A stretch of 64,000 bases of DNA, from the NCBI RefSeq assembly GCF_016406145.1, contig NZ_CP066306.1, positions 124,001 to 188,000 of the forward strand. Direction: 5' to 3'. This stretch comes from Pseudomonas putida (GTDB taxonomy: Bacteria > Pseudomonadota > Gammaproteobacteria > Pseudomonadales > Pseudomonadaceae). The notes below the pieces were generated by a model that was not told the DNA's origin, ran no database searches, and was given only the letters and a program-made list of their open reading frames with translations. Position numbers and translations under genes: made by a program. Below are positions 8,196 to 18,106 of the stretch, in pieces (positions within the stretch are counted from its first letter, which is position 1; every line of letters starts with the position of its first letter).

Positions 8196-8936
8196 GTGAG
8201 GCCGTTTCGCCCGGGCTGGGTACCCACCCTGGTAGTGCTTGCGCTACTGCCGGGGTTGATTGCCCTTGGCTGCTGGCAATTGGGCCGAGCCGACGAAAAG
8301 CGCGCATTGCTGGCCAACCATGCCGAGCGCAGCGTCGACGCGCCGCTTTCCGCGGCCCAGTTGCAGTTGAGCAACGATACCGCCTTCCGCCGTGTGCACC
8401 TCTACGGCCGCTTCGATGCCGAGCACAGCGTGCTGCTGGACAATCGCATGCGCGACGGCCAGGCAGGCGTCGAGTTGCTGCAGCCCTTTCTCGACCAGCC
8501 CAGCGGCTTGTGGCTGTTGGTCAACCGCGGGTGGTTGCCCTGGCCCGACCGCCGCGTACCGGTGCCCTTCGACACCCCTGCGCAGGCTCTGGCCCTGGAT
8601 GCCTCGGTATACGTAGCACCCGGCAGCACCTTTCAATTGCACCCCGACCCCGTTGGGGGCCAGTGGCCGCACCTGCTGACGGCCGTGAACCCTGCACAAC
8701 TGTGGCAACAGCTCCAGCGCGAAGGATTTGCCCATGAACTGCGCCTGCAGCCCGGCCCGGCGGCTTACCGCCTGGACTGGCCAGTGGTGGCCATGGGGCC
8801 GGAGAAACACCTGGGCTATGCCGTGCAATGGTTCGCCCTGGCCACCGCACTGGTGCTGCTCTACCTCTACTTTGGCTGGCACAACAAAAAGGAGAACCGC
8901 AATGGCCGCCACCACCACTCCACTGGACATGCCTGA
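8196..8936 (+). CDS. SURF1-family oxidase assembly protein
   Basis: Heme a insertion or assembly factor for cytochrome c oxidase, 246 aa. A GTG start (VRPFRPGWVPTL) with GCGAGG 5 nt upstream gives the normal layout: one N-terminal membrane helix, a periplasmic domain with the family pattern ALGCWQLGRADEKRALL and LLVNRGWLPWPDRR, and a C-terminal helix (YAVQWFALATALVLLYLYFGW). It opens a second run of oxidase genes separated from coxC by a gene on the other strand, so it probably has its own promoter in 8145-8195. Its 3' end overlaps the next gene by 35 bp. Confidence 0.92.
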   Translation: MRPFRPGWVPTLVVLALLPGLIALGCWQLGRADEKRALLANHAERSVDAPLSAAQLQLSNDTAFRRVHLYGRFDAEHSVLLDNRMRDGQAGVELLQPFLDQPSGLWLLVNRGWLPWPDRRVPVPFDTPAQALALDASVYVAPGSTFQLHPDPVGGQWPHLLTAVNPAQLWQQLQREGFAHELRLQPGPAAYRLDWPVVAMGPEKHLGYAVQWFALATALVLLYLYFGWHNKKENRNGRHHHSTGHA

Positions 8937-9486
8937 ACGTCGCAAACCCAGAGCCCGCGGGCGTTTGCAGCTGATCCTGATTCTGCTGGTGGTGCTCGGC
9001 CCGATGATCCTGGCCACCAGCATGTACAAGCTCAAGTTCTGGGTGCCGGAAGGCCGAAGCTATCACGGTACGATGATCGGCAATGGCCAGAGCCGCAGCG
9101 AAATCGGCATCGCTGGCGAAGACGCACGTTGGCAACTGCTGGTCAGCGCCCCAGAAAGCTGTGCCGAAGACTGCCAGCGCCTGGTTTACCTGGCGCGGCA
9201 GATCCAAATTGGCCTTGGCCGGGACGCCAGCCGTGCCAGCCATGCCCTGGCCGCTGCCCAACCGTTGAGTGCCGACTACCAGGACTTGCTGGGGCGCGAG
9301 TACCCACAGCTGCAGCGTTATCCACTCGATACACAGCGCTACCTTCAGAAGGTAGGAAACCCCGCGCCGCAACTGTGGATCGTCGACCCCCACGGCAACC
9401 TGGTGCTGCGCTATGACGGCAAGGTCAGCGGCAAGCATGTACTGGATGACCTGCGTCACCTGCTCAAGCTGTCCAACATCGGCTAG
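8902..9486 (+). CDS. SCO-like thioredoxin-fold membrane protein
   Basis: A 194-aa protein embedded in the oxidase assembly run. The start MAATTTPLDMPERR has AAAAAGGAGAA upstream and overlaps the SURF1 gene. One N-terminal membrane helix (LILILLVVLGPMILATSMY) is followed by a periplasmic domain with a CAEDC pair (compare CPDIC in the SCO protein of this cluster) and a PQLWIVDPHGNLVLRY strand like the end of SCO/thioredoxin folds. The His that completes the copper site in SCO is not evident. It may be a thiol or copper helper of oxidase assembly; the exact role is unknown. Confidence 0.8.
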   Translation: MAATTTPLDMPERRKPRARGRLQLILILLVVLGPMILATSMYKLKFWVPEGRSYHGTMIGNGQSRSEIGIAGEDARWQLLVSAPESCAEDCQRLVYLARQIQIGLGRDASRASHALAAAQPLSADYQDLLGREYPQLQRYPLDTQRYLQKVGNPAPQLWIVDPHGNLVLRYDGKVSGKHVLDDLRHLLKLSNIG

Positions 9487-9496
9487 GAGCCCTGCC

Positions 9497-10570
9497 ATGG
9501 CCAGACCCGGATTCCGCCTCGCTGTGTTCGCCACCCTGCTGGCGCTGCTGGTCGTACTGCTCGGTGCCTATACCCGTCTGACCCATGCTGGCCTGGGCTG
9601 CCCCGACTGGCCTGGCTGCTATGGCTTCATCAGCGTGCCGAAAACCGACGCGCAGCTGGCCCATGCCGAGCTGCACTTCCCAGAGCACCCGGTGGAGGTC
9701 GCCAAGGGCTGGGCCGAGATGGTCCATCGTTACTTTGCCGGCACGCTTGCCTTGGTGATTGCCTTGCTCGCCTTCCAGGCCGTGCGCCGGCATTCGCGCG
9801 ACGGCCAGCCCTACCGCCTGCCGGTGCTGTTGCTGGGCGTTGTACTGGCCCAGGCGGCATTCGGCATGTGGACAGTGACCCTCAAGCTGTGGCCGCAGGT
9901 CGTCACCGCACATCTGCTGGGTGGCTTTACTACCCTGGCCTTGTTGTTCCTCCTGTCGCTGCGTCTGTCACGGGCCTTTGCACCGTTGCCGAAATTACCG
10001 CTGAGCTTGCGGCGGATTGCTGCCTTGGCGCTGCTGGTGGTTATTGGCCAGATTGCCTTGGGCGGCTGGGTCAGTTCCAACTATGCGGCCGTTGCCTGCA
10101 CAGACTTGCCGACCTGCCATGGCCAGTGGTGGCCGGCAGCGGACTTCAGCAACGGTTTCCACCTGACCCAGCACGTCGGCCCGAACTACCTGGGCGGGCA
10201 ACTGGACAGCGATGCGCGCACGGCCATCCATATCAGCCACCGCCTGGGCGCGCTGCTGGTCACTGGTGTGCTGCTGATGCTCAGTTGGAAGCTGCACCGC
10301 TGTGGCTTGCCTGGGTTGGGGCGCCTGGTACTGCTGGTGCTGGCGCTGCAGGTAGGCCTGGGCATCAGCAATGTGCTGTTGCACCTGCCTCTGGCAGTGG
10401 CTGTGGCGCATAACGCAGGCGGCGCACTGTTGCTGCTGAGCATGGTGCTGGTCAACTACCGTATCCGCGTCGTCGACAAGGTGCGCGTGGGCCAAGGCTG
10501 GCGCCTGACGCCGGTGACAGGCGTGGGCGCGGCCCATCACTTGAGGACCGACTCGTGGCGACGCTTCTAA
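9497..10570 (+). CDS. ctaA: heme A synthase
   Basis: Oxidises heme O to heme A for the aa3 oxidase. It is 357 aa with eight predicted helices; the start [11 protein letters not shown] follows TAGGAG. Family features are the N-terminal [22 protein letters not shown] loop with its cysteine pair, EMVHRYFAG (a heme-ligand His), and in the second half [24 protein letters not shown] and [11 protein letters not shown]. It is 10 bp after the SCO-like gene and overlaps the start of the heme O synthase gene by 16 bp, indicating translational coupling of two consecutive enzymes. Confidence 0.95.
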   Translation: MARPGFRLAVFATLLALLVVLLGAYTRLTHAGLGCPDWPGCYGFISVPKTDAQLAHAELHFPEHPVEVAKGWAEMVHRYFAGTLALVIALLAFQAVRRHSRDGQPYRLPVLLLGVVLAQAAFGMWTVTLKLWPQVVTAHLLGGFTTLALLFLLSLRLSRAFAPLPKLPLSLRRIAALALLVVIGQIALGGWVSSNYAAVACTDLPTCHGQWWPAADFSNGFHLTQHVGPNYLGGQLDSDARTAIHISHRLGALLVTGVLLMLSWKLHRCGLPGLGRLVLLVLALQVGLGISNVLLHLPLAVAVAHNAGGALLLLSMVLVNYRIRVVDKVRVGQGWRLTPVTGVGAAHHLRTDSWRRF

Positions 10571-11448
10571 GTGCGCAGCGTGCAGGCTGGCGCGACTATC
10601 TGGAGCTGACCAAGCCCAAGGTGGTGGTGCTGATGCTGATCACCTCGCTGGTGGGCATGTTCCTGGCGACCCGTGCCGGGGTACCTTGGAGCGTGCTGCT
10701 GTTCGGCAACCTCGGCATTGCCCTGTGCGCGGGGGGCGCTGCGGCGGTCAACCATGTACTGGACCGACGCATCGATGCGCTGATGGCCCGCACCCACAAG
10801 CGGCCGCTGGCCGAGGGCCGGGTCGCGCCACTGCCGGCGTTGCTGTTCGCCCTCGCCCTGGCGCTGCTGGGCATGGCACTGTTGCTGATGTTCACCAACG
10901 CCCTTACCGCCTGGCTGACGCTTGCCTCCCTGCTCGGCTATGCGGTGCTTTATACCGGCTTTCTCAAGCGTGCGACGCCGCAGAACATCGTTATCGGTGG
11001 CCTCGCAGGCGCGGCGCCGCCGCTGCTCGGCTGGGTGGCAGTCAGTGGCCATGTCAGTGCCGAGCCTTTGCTGCTGGTGCTGATCATCTTCGCCTGGACG
11101 CCGCCACACTTCTGGGCCCTGGCCATTCACCGCAAGGAGGAGTACGCCAAGGCCGATATCCCGATGCTGCCGGTAACCCACGGCGAGCGCTACACCAAGC
11201 TGCACATCCTGCTCTACACCCTGATACTGCTGGCGGTGACCTTGCTGCCCTACGCCATCCACATGAGCGGCCCGCTGTATCTGGTCTGCGCCCTCGCCCT
11301 TGGCCTGCGCTTCCTGCAATGGGCCTGGGTGTTGTACCGTGGCAGCCGGCCGCACGCGGCGATCGGCACGTTCAAGTACTCTATCGGCTACCTGTTCGCG
11401 CTGTTCATTGCGTTGCTTGTTGACCACTACCTGTTGCTGAACCTATGA
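10555..11448 (+). CDS. cyoE: protoheme IX farnesyltransferase (heme O synthase)
   Basis: UbiA-superfamily membrane prenyltransferase that adds a farnesyl group to heme B, making heme O for CtaA. It is 297 aa, about nine helices, GTG start with GAGGA upstream. The Asp-rich motif [15 protein letters not shown](H)KRPL and the second motif [13 protein letters not shown] are diagnostic. It overlaps ctaA at its start and the SCO gene by 4 bp at its end. P. putida strains usually have a second copy with the cyo oxidase; this one belongs to the caa3 set. Confidence 0.95.
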   Translation: MATLLSAQRAGWRDYLELTKPKVVVLMLITSLVGMFLATRAGVPWSVLLFGNLGIALCAGGAAAVNHVLDRRIDALMARTHKRPLAEGRVAPLPALLFALALALLGMALLLMFTNALTAWLTLASLLGYAVLYTGFLKRATPQNIVIGGLAGAAPPLLGWVAVSGHVSAEPLLLVLIIFAWTPPHFWALAIHRKEEYAKADIPMLPVTHGERYTKLHILLYTLILLAVTLLPYAIHMSGPLYLVCALALGLRFLQWAWVLYRGSRPHAAIGTFKYSIGYLFALFIALLVDHYLLLNL

Positions 11449-12077
11449 CCCGAACCCAGAAAACCGTCTTCATCCTCGTTGCCCTGGTCGCGTTGATCAT
11501 GGGCCTGACCGTCAACAAGGTGCTAAATGGCAGTGACCAGCCAAACCCCACCGAGCTGATCGACGCCGGCATCATCCTCCTGCCGCAGAGCCGCACGGTT
11601 GCCGACGTGACCATGACCAACCAGGACGGCCAGCCGGTGCAGCTGGACGATCTCAAGGGAAAATGGTCGCTGCTGTTCTTTGGCTATACCTATTGCCCGG
11701 ATATCTGCCCCACCACCCTGGCCCAGTTGCGGCAGGTGAAGAGCGAGCTGTCCAAGGAAGCGGCCGACCGGCTGCAGGTGGTACTGGTGAGTGTCGATCC
11801 GAACCGCGACACGCCGAACCAGCTCAAGCAGTACCTGGGTTATTTCGACAAGGATTTCGTCGGCGTGGCGGGGTCGATCGAGGATACCCAGAAGCTGGCT
11901 AATGCCTTGAGCATTCCGTTCATTCCGGCGGATACCAGCAAGCCCGGATATACCGTGGATCATAGCGGTAACCTGGCGATTGTCGGGCCTGATGGGCGTC
12001 AGCGTGGGTTCATACGGGCGCCGTTCAACAACCAGAAGCTGGTGGCGCAGTTGCCGGGGCTTGTTAAGCGGGATTGA
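11445..12077 (+). CDS. SCO1/SenC copper chaperone
   Basis: Membrane-anchored thioredoxin-fold protein that matures the CuA centre of CoxB. It is 210 aa: one N-terminal helix, then the SCO domain with [15 protein letters not shown] (the CxxxC copper pair) and the conserved His in [16 protein letters not shown]. The 4-bp ATGA overlap with cyoE shows it is the last gene of the assembly run. REP-like sequence follows. Confidence 0.95.
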   Translation: MTRTQKTVFILVALVALIMGLTVNKVLNGSDQPNPTELIDAGIILLPQSRTVADVTMTNQDGQPVQLDDLKGKWSLLFFGYTYCPDICPTTLAQLRQVKSELSKEAADRLQVVLVSVDPNRDTPNQLKQYLGYFDKDFVGVAGSIEDTQKLANALSIPFIPADTSKPGYTVDHSGNLAIVGPDGRQRGFIRAPFNNQKLVAQLPGLVKRD

Positions 12078-12084
12078 GATTGCT

Positions 12085-12165
12085 GGCCTGCTTTGCAGGC
12101 CATCGCGACACAAGGCCGCTCAACAAGGAACCGCGCTCTCCTGCAGGAGCGCGCGGTCCTGTTGC
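12085..12165. repeat. REP-like element between SCO gene and polyamine genes
   Basis: Contains the REP core as 'tcgcgacacaaggccgctc' and a second short hairpin built on gcgctctcctgcaggagcgc. It separates two convergent operons, so it may also end transcription from both sides. This spacer is also the point where two blocks that I remember on opposite sides of oriC in strain KT2440 meet. Confidence 0.55.
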
Positions 12166-12174
12166 AAGACGGTA

Positions 12175-13278
12175 TCAAGTCCCGGACTTGATCCTGGTCC
12201 AGGCCCGCGTCCTCGCCCGCTCTGCCTCACGCGTCAAAGGCTTGAGCGTATACAGCTTGGCCATCGCTTCGGCTGTCGGATACAGGTTGGGATTATTGCG
12301 AATCGCAGGGCTGACCTTTTCCGTCGCATCCTTGTTCGGGTTCGGGTAGCCGACAAAGTCGCTGATCGGGGCAATCACCTCTGGGCGCAGCAGGTAGTTG
12401 ATGAACGTATGCGCATCCTCCGGGTTGGCGGCGCCCTTCGGAATCGCCAGCATGTCGAACCATATCGGCGCCCCCTCCTTGGGCAGGCGCATGTCCACCA
12501 CCACACCGTTCTTCGCATCCCGGGCGCGGTTTGCTGCCTGGGAGAAACTACCGGAATAACCAACGGCAACGCAGATGTCACCGTTGGCGATATCTGCCAT
12601 GTACTTGGAAGAGTGGAAGTAGGTGATGTAGGGGCGGATCTTCTGCAGCAGAGCTTCGGCTTGCTTGTAGTCATCCGGCTTGCTGCTGTTGGGGTCCAGC
12701 CCCAGGTATTGCAACGCCAGAGGCAGGATCTCTGATGGCGAGTCAAGCAGCGCTACGCCGCACTGCTTGAGTTTGGCGATGTTCTCTTCCTTGAAGAGCA
12801 GGTCCCAGCTGTCCACGGGAGCCGTGTCGCCAAGTACCGCCTTGACCTTGTCCGGGTTGAAGCCGATCAGCACCGTGCCGTACATGTAGGGCACGGCGAA
12901 CTTGTTGCCCGGATCGTTGGCCTCGATGAGCTTCATCAGTGCCGGGTCCAAGTGTTGCCAGTTCGGCAGCTTGCTGCGGTCCAGTGGCTGGAACACCCCC
13001 GCCTCGATCTGCTTGGCGAGAAACACGTTGGACGGTACTACCACGTCGTAGCCGGAGTTGCCTGTTAGCAGCTTCGCTTCCAGGGCTTCGTTGGTGTCGA
13101 AGATGTCGTAGACCAGCTTGACGCCGCTGTCCTTCTGGAAACCGGTCAAGGTTTGCGGGGTGATGTAATCGAACCAGTTGTACACGCGCAAGGTGCGCTG
13201 TTCGGCTTGTGCCTGGAAGGCACCGGTGAACAGGGTGGTTGCTATGAGTGGGGCGAGCAGGCACTTAAGTCGGACCAT
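12175..13278 (-). CDS. polyamine-binding periplasmic protein (PotF/SpuD-like)
   Basis: Substrate-binding protein of the putrescine/spermidine ABC family, 367 aa. A Sec signal peptide ([19 protein letters not shown]) is followed by the mature start [15 protein letters not shown], typical of PotD/PotF. Other family segments are [15 protein letters not shown] and [18 protein letters not shown]. No ATP-binding or permease gene lies nearby, so it must work with components encoded elsewhere. Its ATG overlaps the stop codon of the acetylpolyamine amidohydrolase gene by 1 nt (TAATG), so the two are translationally coupled and probably handle the same substrate. Confidence 0.93.
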   Translation of the reverse strand: MVRLKCLLAPLIATTLFTGAFQAQAEQRTLRVYNWFDYITPQTLTGFQKDSGVKLVYDIFDTNEALEAKLLTGNSGYDVVVPSNVFLAKQIEAGVFQPLDRSKLPNWQHLDPALMKLIEANDPGNKFAVPYMYGTVLIGFNPDKVKAVLGDTAPVDSWDLLFKEENIAKLKQCGVALLDSPSEILPLALQYLGLDPNSSKPDDYKQAEALLQKIRPYITYFHSSKYMADIANGDICVAVGYSGSFSQAANRARDAKNGVVVDMRLPKEGAPIWFDMLAIPKGAANPEDAHTFINYLLRPEVIAPISDFVGYPNPNKDATEKVSPAIRNNPNLYPTAEAMAKLYTLKPLTREAERARTRAWTRIKSGT

Positions 13279-14321
13279 TATCGGGCTCCTGGCTGGGCGA
13301 GCTGGAAACCTTCCAGCACATTGACCGCGTTGATACCGATTTCTTCCACTGCGTAGCCGCCTTCCATCACAAACAAGGTCGGCTTGCCGAGTTGGGCGAT
13401 ACGTTTGCCCATCTTCAGGTAGTCCGGGCTGTCCAGCTTGAACTGGGAGATAGGATCATCCTTGAAGGTATCCACGCCAAGAGAGATGACAAGGACGTCG
13501 GCGTCGTAGTCTGCGATGCGCTCGCAGGCGTCTTCCAGCGCGGCGCTCCAGGCGGCCCAGTCACTGCCCGCTGGCAGCGGATAGTTGATGTTGCAGCCTT
13601 CGCCCGCGCCTGCGCCGGTTTCGTCCGCGTAGCCGAGGAAGAACGGAAACTCGTCTTGCGGATCGCCGTGGATCGAGGCGAAGAACACGTCATCGCGCTG
13701 GTAGAAGATGTCCTGGGTGCCATTGCCATGGTGGTAGTCGACGTCAAGGATGGCCACCCTGGCCCTGCCTTGGTCGAGGAAGGCCTGGGCAGCGATCGCG
13801 GCGTTGTTCAGGTAGCAGTAACCTCCCATCACTTCGGCGGCGGCGTGATGCCCTGGTGGGCGGCACAGGGCGAAGGCGGCATGGGCGCCTTGCTCGATTG
13901 CAGCCTGGGCGGTGAGGGCAACCTGTGCTGCGCTGTAGGCGGCCTGCCATGTGCCTGCGGTGATGGGCGCGCCGGCATCGAAACTGTAGTAACCCAATTC
14001 GCCATGCAGGCCGGTGGGTTTGACTTGGCGCAAGGTGCGTGCCGGCCAGGTGAAGGGCAGCAGGTCGCCTTCCTGACCCAGCGCGGCCCAACGTGCCCAG
14101 GCGCCTTCGAAGAAGTCGAGATAGTCGGCGCTGTGGATGCGCTGCAGCGGTGCACGGCCAAAGTCGGTCGGGCCCTGGACATCACCGAGGTTGCGCTTTT
14201 TCACCTGCTCGAGCACATGGTCGGCGCGCGAAGGCATTTCGAAGCAGGGCATCAGCTTGCCGTCGATCAGCTCGCAGCGGCCGTGGTGCAGGCGGTGGTC
14301 ATCGGAATAGATCGTCAGCAT
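13278..14321 (-). CDS. acetylpolyamine amidohydrolase (histone deacetylase family)
   Basis: Class II histone-deacetylase-like zinc enzyme, 347 aa, most likely removing acetyl groups from acetylputrescine, acetylcadaverine or acetylspermidine. The start [14 protein letters not shown] follows GGAG. Catalytic features are RPPGHHA (the active-site His pair, about 158-159), [11 protein letters not shown] (Asp and His zinc ligands), GVDTFKDDP (third ligand) and [11 protein letters not shown] (catalytic Tyr). Its coupling to a polyamine-binding protein supports the polyamine substrate over a histone-like one. The AraC-type regulator gene lies upstream in the same direction. Confidence 0.92.
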   Translation of the reverse strand: MLTIYSDDHRLHHGRCELIDGKLMPCFEMPSRADHVLEQVKKRNLGDVQGPTDFGRAPLQRIHSADYLDFFEGAWARWAALGQEGDLLPFTWPARTLRQVKPTGLHGELGYYSFDAGAPITAGTWQAAYSAAQVALTAQAAIEQGAHAAFALCRPPGHHAAAEVMGGYCYLNNAAIAAQAFLDQGRARVAILDVDYHHGNGTQDIFYQRDDVFFASIHGDPQDEFPFFLGYADETGAGAGEGCNINYPLPAGSDWAAWSAALEDACERIADYDADVLVISLGVDTFKDDPISQFKLDSPDYLKMGKRIAQLGKPTLFVMEGGYAVEEIGINAVNVLEGFQLAQPGAR

Positions 14322-14432
14322 TGTTGTTCTCCGGTGGTTCTGGCGTTGGCCCATTTTCACGGGCTGCCGGGCGCGGGAGAACGACGCAAACGGCCAAAAG
14401 GGGATCGATGTGGCCAAGCTCGCTGGCCGTGA

Positions 14433-15425
14433 TCAACCTCGGAAATGGCTGGGCGCCACACCGCTCCAACGCTGGAACGCATGCCGAAAGCTCGCCGTCT
14501 CACTGAACCCTAAGCGCTCGGCAATCCGGTATATCGGCATCTGGTCATCGGCCAGCAACTGCTTGGCTTGCTCGAATCGAAGCTCATCGAGCAGTTGTTG
14601 ATAACTGCTGCCAAGCGCCTGCAGGTGCCGGCGCAAGGTGCGAGACGAACAGTTCATCTGCTGCGCCAAGCCCTCCAGGCCGGGGGCCGCGTCCAGTTGC
14701 TGCAGCAGTAATTGGCGTATCCGCCCCAGCCAGGCCTGGCGCCCGGTGAATTCAAGGTTCAGGCGCCGGCAGCGCTCGCTCATGGCTTTGTGGGTGATCG
14801 GGTCGGCGAGAGGTAGCGGGGTGTCCAGCCAGCGCCGCTCGAAAGCAAAGGCGTTGTCATGCGCGTCAAAGCCGAGCGGACAGGGGAAGGCACTGCTATA
14901 GCGCTTGTGGTAGGCAGGTCGGGCATGCCCGAAACGGGCGCCGAACAGGGGCAGTGGGCGGCCCAGAAGGTCGTCACAGATTACTTTCAGCGACACCAGG
15001 CAGAACTCGGCATTGAAAGCGGCCAGCGCCGGTAGGTCGCGATATTCATCAGCGCTAAGCCAGATACGCTGGCCATCGTCTATCAGGCGTAAGCGAAAGA
15101 CTGTTCCCAGCAGTGCCGGATACTGCAAAGCCAGGCGCAAGGCGTCACCCAAAGTGGCACTGGAGAGCAGGGCGTAACCAAGCATGCCGTAGCACGACAC
15201 ATGCATGCGTCTGCCCAGCTCCAGGCCTATGTCTTCACGCCGTGCCACGGCGTTGGCGCATACCTGCAGCTCTTGCTGGGTAGTGATGCGCGCATCGGCA
15301 TGGCCAAGGTCTGCCGGGCCTATACCGCTGCCAGCCAGCAGCGCAGCAGCCTCGCACCCCTGTTCCTGAAACAGGTTGAGGATCAGCGAAACCGCGTTGA
15401 GGGTGGTCAGGTGGCTGTGCAGCAT
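14433..15425 (-). CDS. AraC-family transcriptional regulator
   Basis: Regulator of the OruR/ArgR-like AraC subgroup with an N-terminal Arabinose_bd-type domain (about residues 15-200) and a C-terminal double helix-turn-helix (GLEGLAQQMNCSSRTLRRHLQ and IYRIAERLGFSETASFRHAF). The start MLHSHLTTLN has a weak GGAAAT site; an ATG ten codons upstream (15455) is also possible but has no visible site. It lies 111 bp upstream of the amidohydrolase gene on the same strand and probably controls it in response to a polyamine or derivative. Confidence 0.88.
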   Translation of the reverse strand: MLHSHLTTLNAVSLILNLFQEQGCEAAALLAGSGIGPADLGHADARITTQQELQVCANAVARREDIGLELGRRMHVSCYGMLGYALLSSATLGDALRLALQYPALLGTVFRLRLIDDGQRIWLSADEYRDLPALAAFNAEFCLVSLKVICDDLLGRPLPLFGARFGHARPAYHKRYSSAFPCPLGFDAHDNAFAFERRWLDTPLPLADPITHKAMSERCRRLNLEFTGRQAWLGRIRQLLLQQLDAAPGLEGLAQQMNCSSRTLRRHLQALGSSYQQLLDELRFEQAKQLLADDQMPIYRIAERLGFSETASFRHAFQRWSGVAPSHFRG

Positions 15426-15490
15426 GCTCGGTATTTCCGTGGGGCCGGGGGACATTACAGAGCAAGTTGTGTGCCGGGATTTCGCGGGCG

Positions 15491-15524
15491 AAAAAAAGGG
15501 CCCGGAGCGTGCGCTCGGGCCCTT
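15491..15524 (-). terminator. intrinsic terminator of aspA
   Basis: On the minus strand the stem aagggccc/gggccctt (15496-15503 with 15517-15524) is followed by seven T residues (15497-15491). It lies about 60 bp beyond the aspartase stop codon and upstream of the AraC regulator gene. Confidence 0.85.
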
Positions 15525-15581
15525 GAAAGGTCGAGAGGTGTCTAGTCCCTCAAACCTGGTGAGACTGTTGCAGCAGCCGGG

Positions 15582-17006
15582 TTACGCCTTCAGCGGAACC
15601 AGACGTGGAGCGATCATGTTTTCCGGACGCAGGATGTCGTTGAGCATCACTTCGTCCAGCAGCTGTTCTTCGCGTACCAGTTCCAGCACGCCACGGCCGG
15701 TTTCCAAGGCTACGCGGGCAATACGGGTGGCATTTTCGTAGCCGATGTATGGGTTCAGGGCGGTGACCAGGCCGATCGAGTGCTCGACCAGTTCACGGCA
15801 ACGCTGTTCGTTGGCGGTGATGCCCACGATGCAGTGCTCGCGCAGCATGTCCATGGCACGCTGGAGCAGGCGGATCGAGTCGAAGATCTTGTAGGCGATC
15901 AGCGGCTCCATCACGTTCAACTGCAGCTGGCCACCTTCGGCGGCGACGGTCAGTGCCAGATCGTTGCCCATGATGGCGAAGGCAACCTGGTTGACGGCCT
16001 CCGGGATGACCGGGTTGACCTTGCCTGGCATGATCGAGCTGCCTGGCTGGCGCGCTGGCAGGTTGATTTCGTTGATGCCGGTACGTGGGCCGCTGGACAG
16101 CAGGCGCAGGTCGTTGCAGATCTTCGACAGCTTCACCGCAGTACGCTTGAGCATGCCGGAGAACAGCACGAAGGCGCCCATGTCTGAGGTGGCTTCGATC
16201 AGGTCGGCAGCCGGTACCAGCGGCTGGCCGCTGATGGTCGCCAAGCGCTGTACGGCCAGGGCCTGGTAGCCAGGGTCGGCGTTGATGCCGGTGCCGATGG
16301 CGGTACCGCCCAGGTTGATTTCGGTCAGCAGTTCCGGGGCCAGCGAGCGCAGACGCTGCAGGTCTTCGGTCATGGTGGTGGCGAAGGCGCGGAATTCCTG
16401 GCCCAGGGTCATTGGCACGGCGTCCTGCAGCTGGGTACGACCCATCTTCAGTACGTGGTCGAACTCTTTACCTTTGGCAGCGAAGGCCTGGATCAGGCTG
16501 TCGAGGCTGGCCAGCAGCGCGTCGTGGCCCAGCAGCAGGCCCAGACGGATCGCGGTCGGGTAAGCGTCGTTGGTCGACTGCGCCATGTTCACATCGTTGT
16601 TCGGGTGCAGGTACTGGTACTCACCCTTCTGGTGGCCCATGGCCTCCAGCGCGACGTTGGCGATGACCTCGTTGGCGTTCATGTTGGTGGAAGTACCAGC
16701 GCCACCTTGAATCATGTCCACAACGAACTGGTCGTGGAAGTCACCGCGGATCAGGCGGGCGCAGGCCTCGCTGATGGCGGCGTGCTTGGCATCGCTCAGG
16801 TGCCCCAGCTCGCGGTTGGCGTCGGCAGCGGCCTGCTTGACCATGGCAAGTGCCACGACCAGCTTCGGGTAGTGCGACAGCGGAACACCGGAGAGATGGA
16901 AGTTGTTGGCAGCGCGCAGAGTCTGGATGCCGTAGTAGGCATCGGCAGGGACTTCAAGGGTACCAAGCAGATCTTTTTCGACGCGGAACGATGCAGCGGA
17001 GGACAT
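15582..17006 (-). CDS. aspA: aspartate ammonia-lyase
   Basis: Aspartase of the fumarase/aspartase superfamily, converting L-aspartate to fumarate and ammonia in the cytoplasm. It is 474 aa, the usual length. The superfamily signature GSSIMPGKVNPVIPE is present, with the aspartase-type active-site stretch GGAGTSTNMNANEVIAN and ANNFHLSG near the N-terminus. Start MSSAASFRVEK is chosen by family alignment; two ATG codons slightly upstream (17018 is one) cannot be excluded. It ends in a clear terminator and is divergent from a LysR gene that may regulate it. Confidence 0.95.
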   Translation of the reverse strand: MSSAASFRVEKDLLGTLEVPADAYYGIQTLRAANNFHLSGVPLSHYPKLVVALAMVKQAAADANRELGHLSDAKHAAISEACARLIRGDFHDQFVVDMIQGGAGTSTNMNANEVIANVALEAMGHQKGEYQYLHPNNDVNMAQSTNDAYPTAIRLGLLLGHDALLASLDSLIQAFAAKGKEFDHVLKMGRTQLQDAVPMTLGQEFRAFATTMTEDLQRLRSLAPELLTEINLGGTAIGTGINADPGYQALAVQRLATISGQPLVPAADLIEATSDMGAFVLFSGMLKRTAVKLSKICNDLRLLSSGPRTGINEINLPARQPGSSIMPGKVNPVIPEAVNQVAFAIMGNDLALTVAAEGGQLQLNVMEPLIAYKIFDSIRLLQRAMDMLREHCIVGITANEQRCRELVEHSIGLVTALNPYIGYENATRIARVALETGRGVLELVREEQLLDEVMLNDILRPENMIAPRLVPLKA

Positions 17007-17188
17007 GATGGATATCATCTCGATTTTGACCCGGCACATGCCGGAATGGCGCCAATCCTAGGCCTTAAGGGGATTTTGCGGCCAATGCTGTTGCACGCTA
17101 ACCTATGCACAAACGGCATAGTGTTTGATGTGACGCCAATTGACATTCGAGCGTGTTCCATTTTGGTGCATGCCGGGAGATTCGCTTA

Positions 17189-18106
17189 GTGAACCTAGAA
17201 AGCAAATGGCTGGAAGACTTCAGTGCGCTGGCCGCCACCCGTAGTTTTTCCCAGGCAGCGGAGCGCCGTTTCGTCACCCAACCGGCCTTCAGCCGACGGA
17301 TTCGTAGCCTTGAGGCGGCGCTTGGTCTGACGCTGGTGAATCGTTCCCGCACACCCATCGAGCTGACGGCGGCTGGTCAACTTTTTCTTGTTACAGCGCG
17401 GACAGTTGTCGACCAGTTGAGCGAAGTTCTACGCCATTTGCATCATCTTGAAGGTGGCCAGGGCGAGGTGATCCAGGTGGCGGCGGCGCACTCGCTGGCA
17501 TCAGGCTTTTTCCCTCGCTGGGTTGCACAACTGCGCAACGATGGTTTGAACATCGCCACACGGCTGGTGGCGACCAACGTGGGGGATGCCGTGCACGCGC
17601 TGCGCGAAGGTGGCTGCGATCTGATGCTAGCTTTCTACGACCCGGATGCGGCGCTGCAGATGGACGCCGAAATCTTTCCCTCGCTGCACATGGGGACCAC
17701 CGAAATGCTTCCCGTCTGCGCCGTGGGGGCCGATGGAAAGCCGATGTTCGACCTTGAGGGCGATGCCAGCGTGCCGTTGCTTGCTTACAGTGCGGGCGCC
17801 TTCCTTGGCCGCTCCGTGAGCCTGCTGCTGCGCCAACGCAATTTGCGCTACACCACGGTGTATGAGACAGCTATGGCCGACAGTTTGAAGAGCATGGCGT
17901 TGGAAGGCATGGGCGTTGCCTGGGTGCCCCGGCTTTCGATGCGTGGTGAACTGGAGCGTGGCGAGCTGGTGATCTGCGGAGGGGCCCAGTGGCATGTGCC
18001 CCTGGAAATCCGCTTGTATCGCTGTGCACTGGTGCGCAAGGCCAACGTGCGTCTGCTATGGCGCAAGCTCGAGTCCGCTGGAGCTCAAGGTGAAGGTTCA
18101 GCGTGA
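17189..18106 (+). CDS. LysR-family regulator next to aspA
   Basis: Transcription factor of 305 aa with an N-terminal winged helix-turn-helix (FSALAATRSFSQAAERRFVTQPAFSRRIRSLE, positions about 8-40) and an effector-binding domain. GTG start with GGGAGA 9 nt upstream. It is divergent from aspA across 182 bp, the standard arrangement for a LysR protein controlling its neighbour, probably in response to aspartate or a related amino acid (inference). Its 3' end overlaps the convergent metalloprotease gene by 9 bp. Confidence 0.9.
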   Translation: MNLESKWLEDFSALAATRSFSQAAERRFVTQPAFSRRIRSLEAALGLTLVNRSRTPIELTAAGQLFLVTARTVVDQLSEVLRHLHHLEGGQGEVIQVAAAHSLASGFFPRWVAQLRNDGLNIATRLVATNVGDAVHALREGGCDLMLAFYDPDAALQMDAEIFPSLHMGTTEMLPVCAVGADGKPMFDLEGDASVPLLAYSAGAFLGRSVSLLLRQRNLRYTTVYETAMADSLKSMALEGMGVAWVPRLSMRGELERGELVICGGAQWHVPLEIRLYRCALVRKANVRLLWRKLESAGAQGEGSA

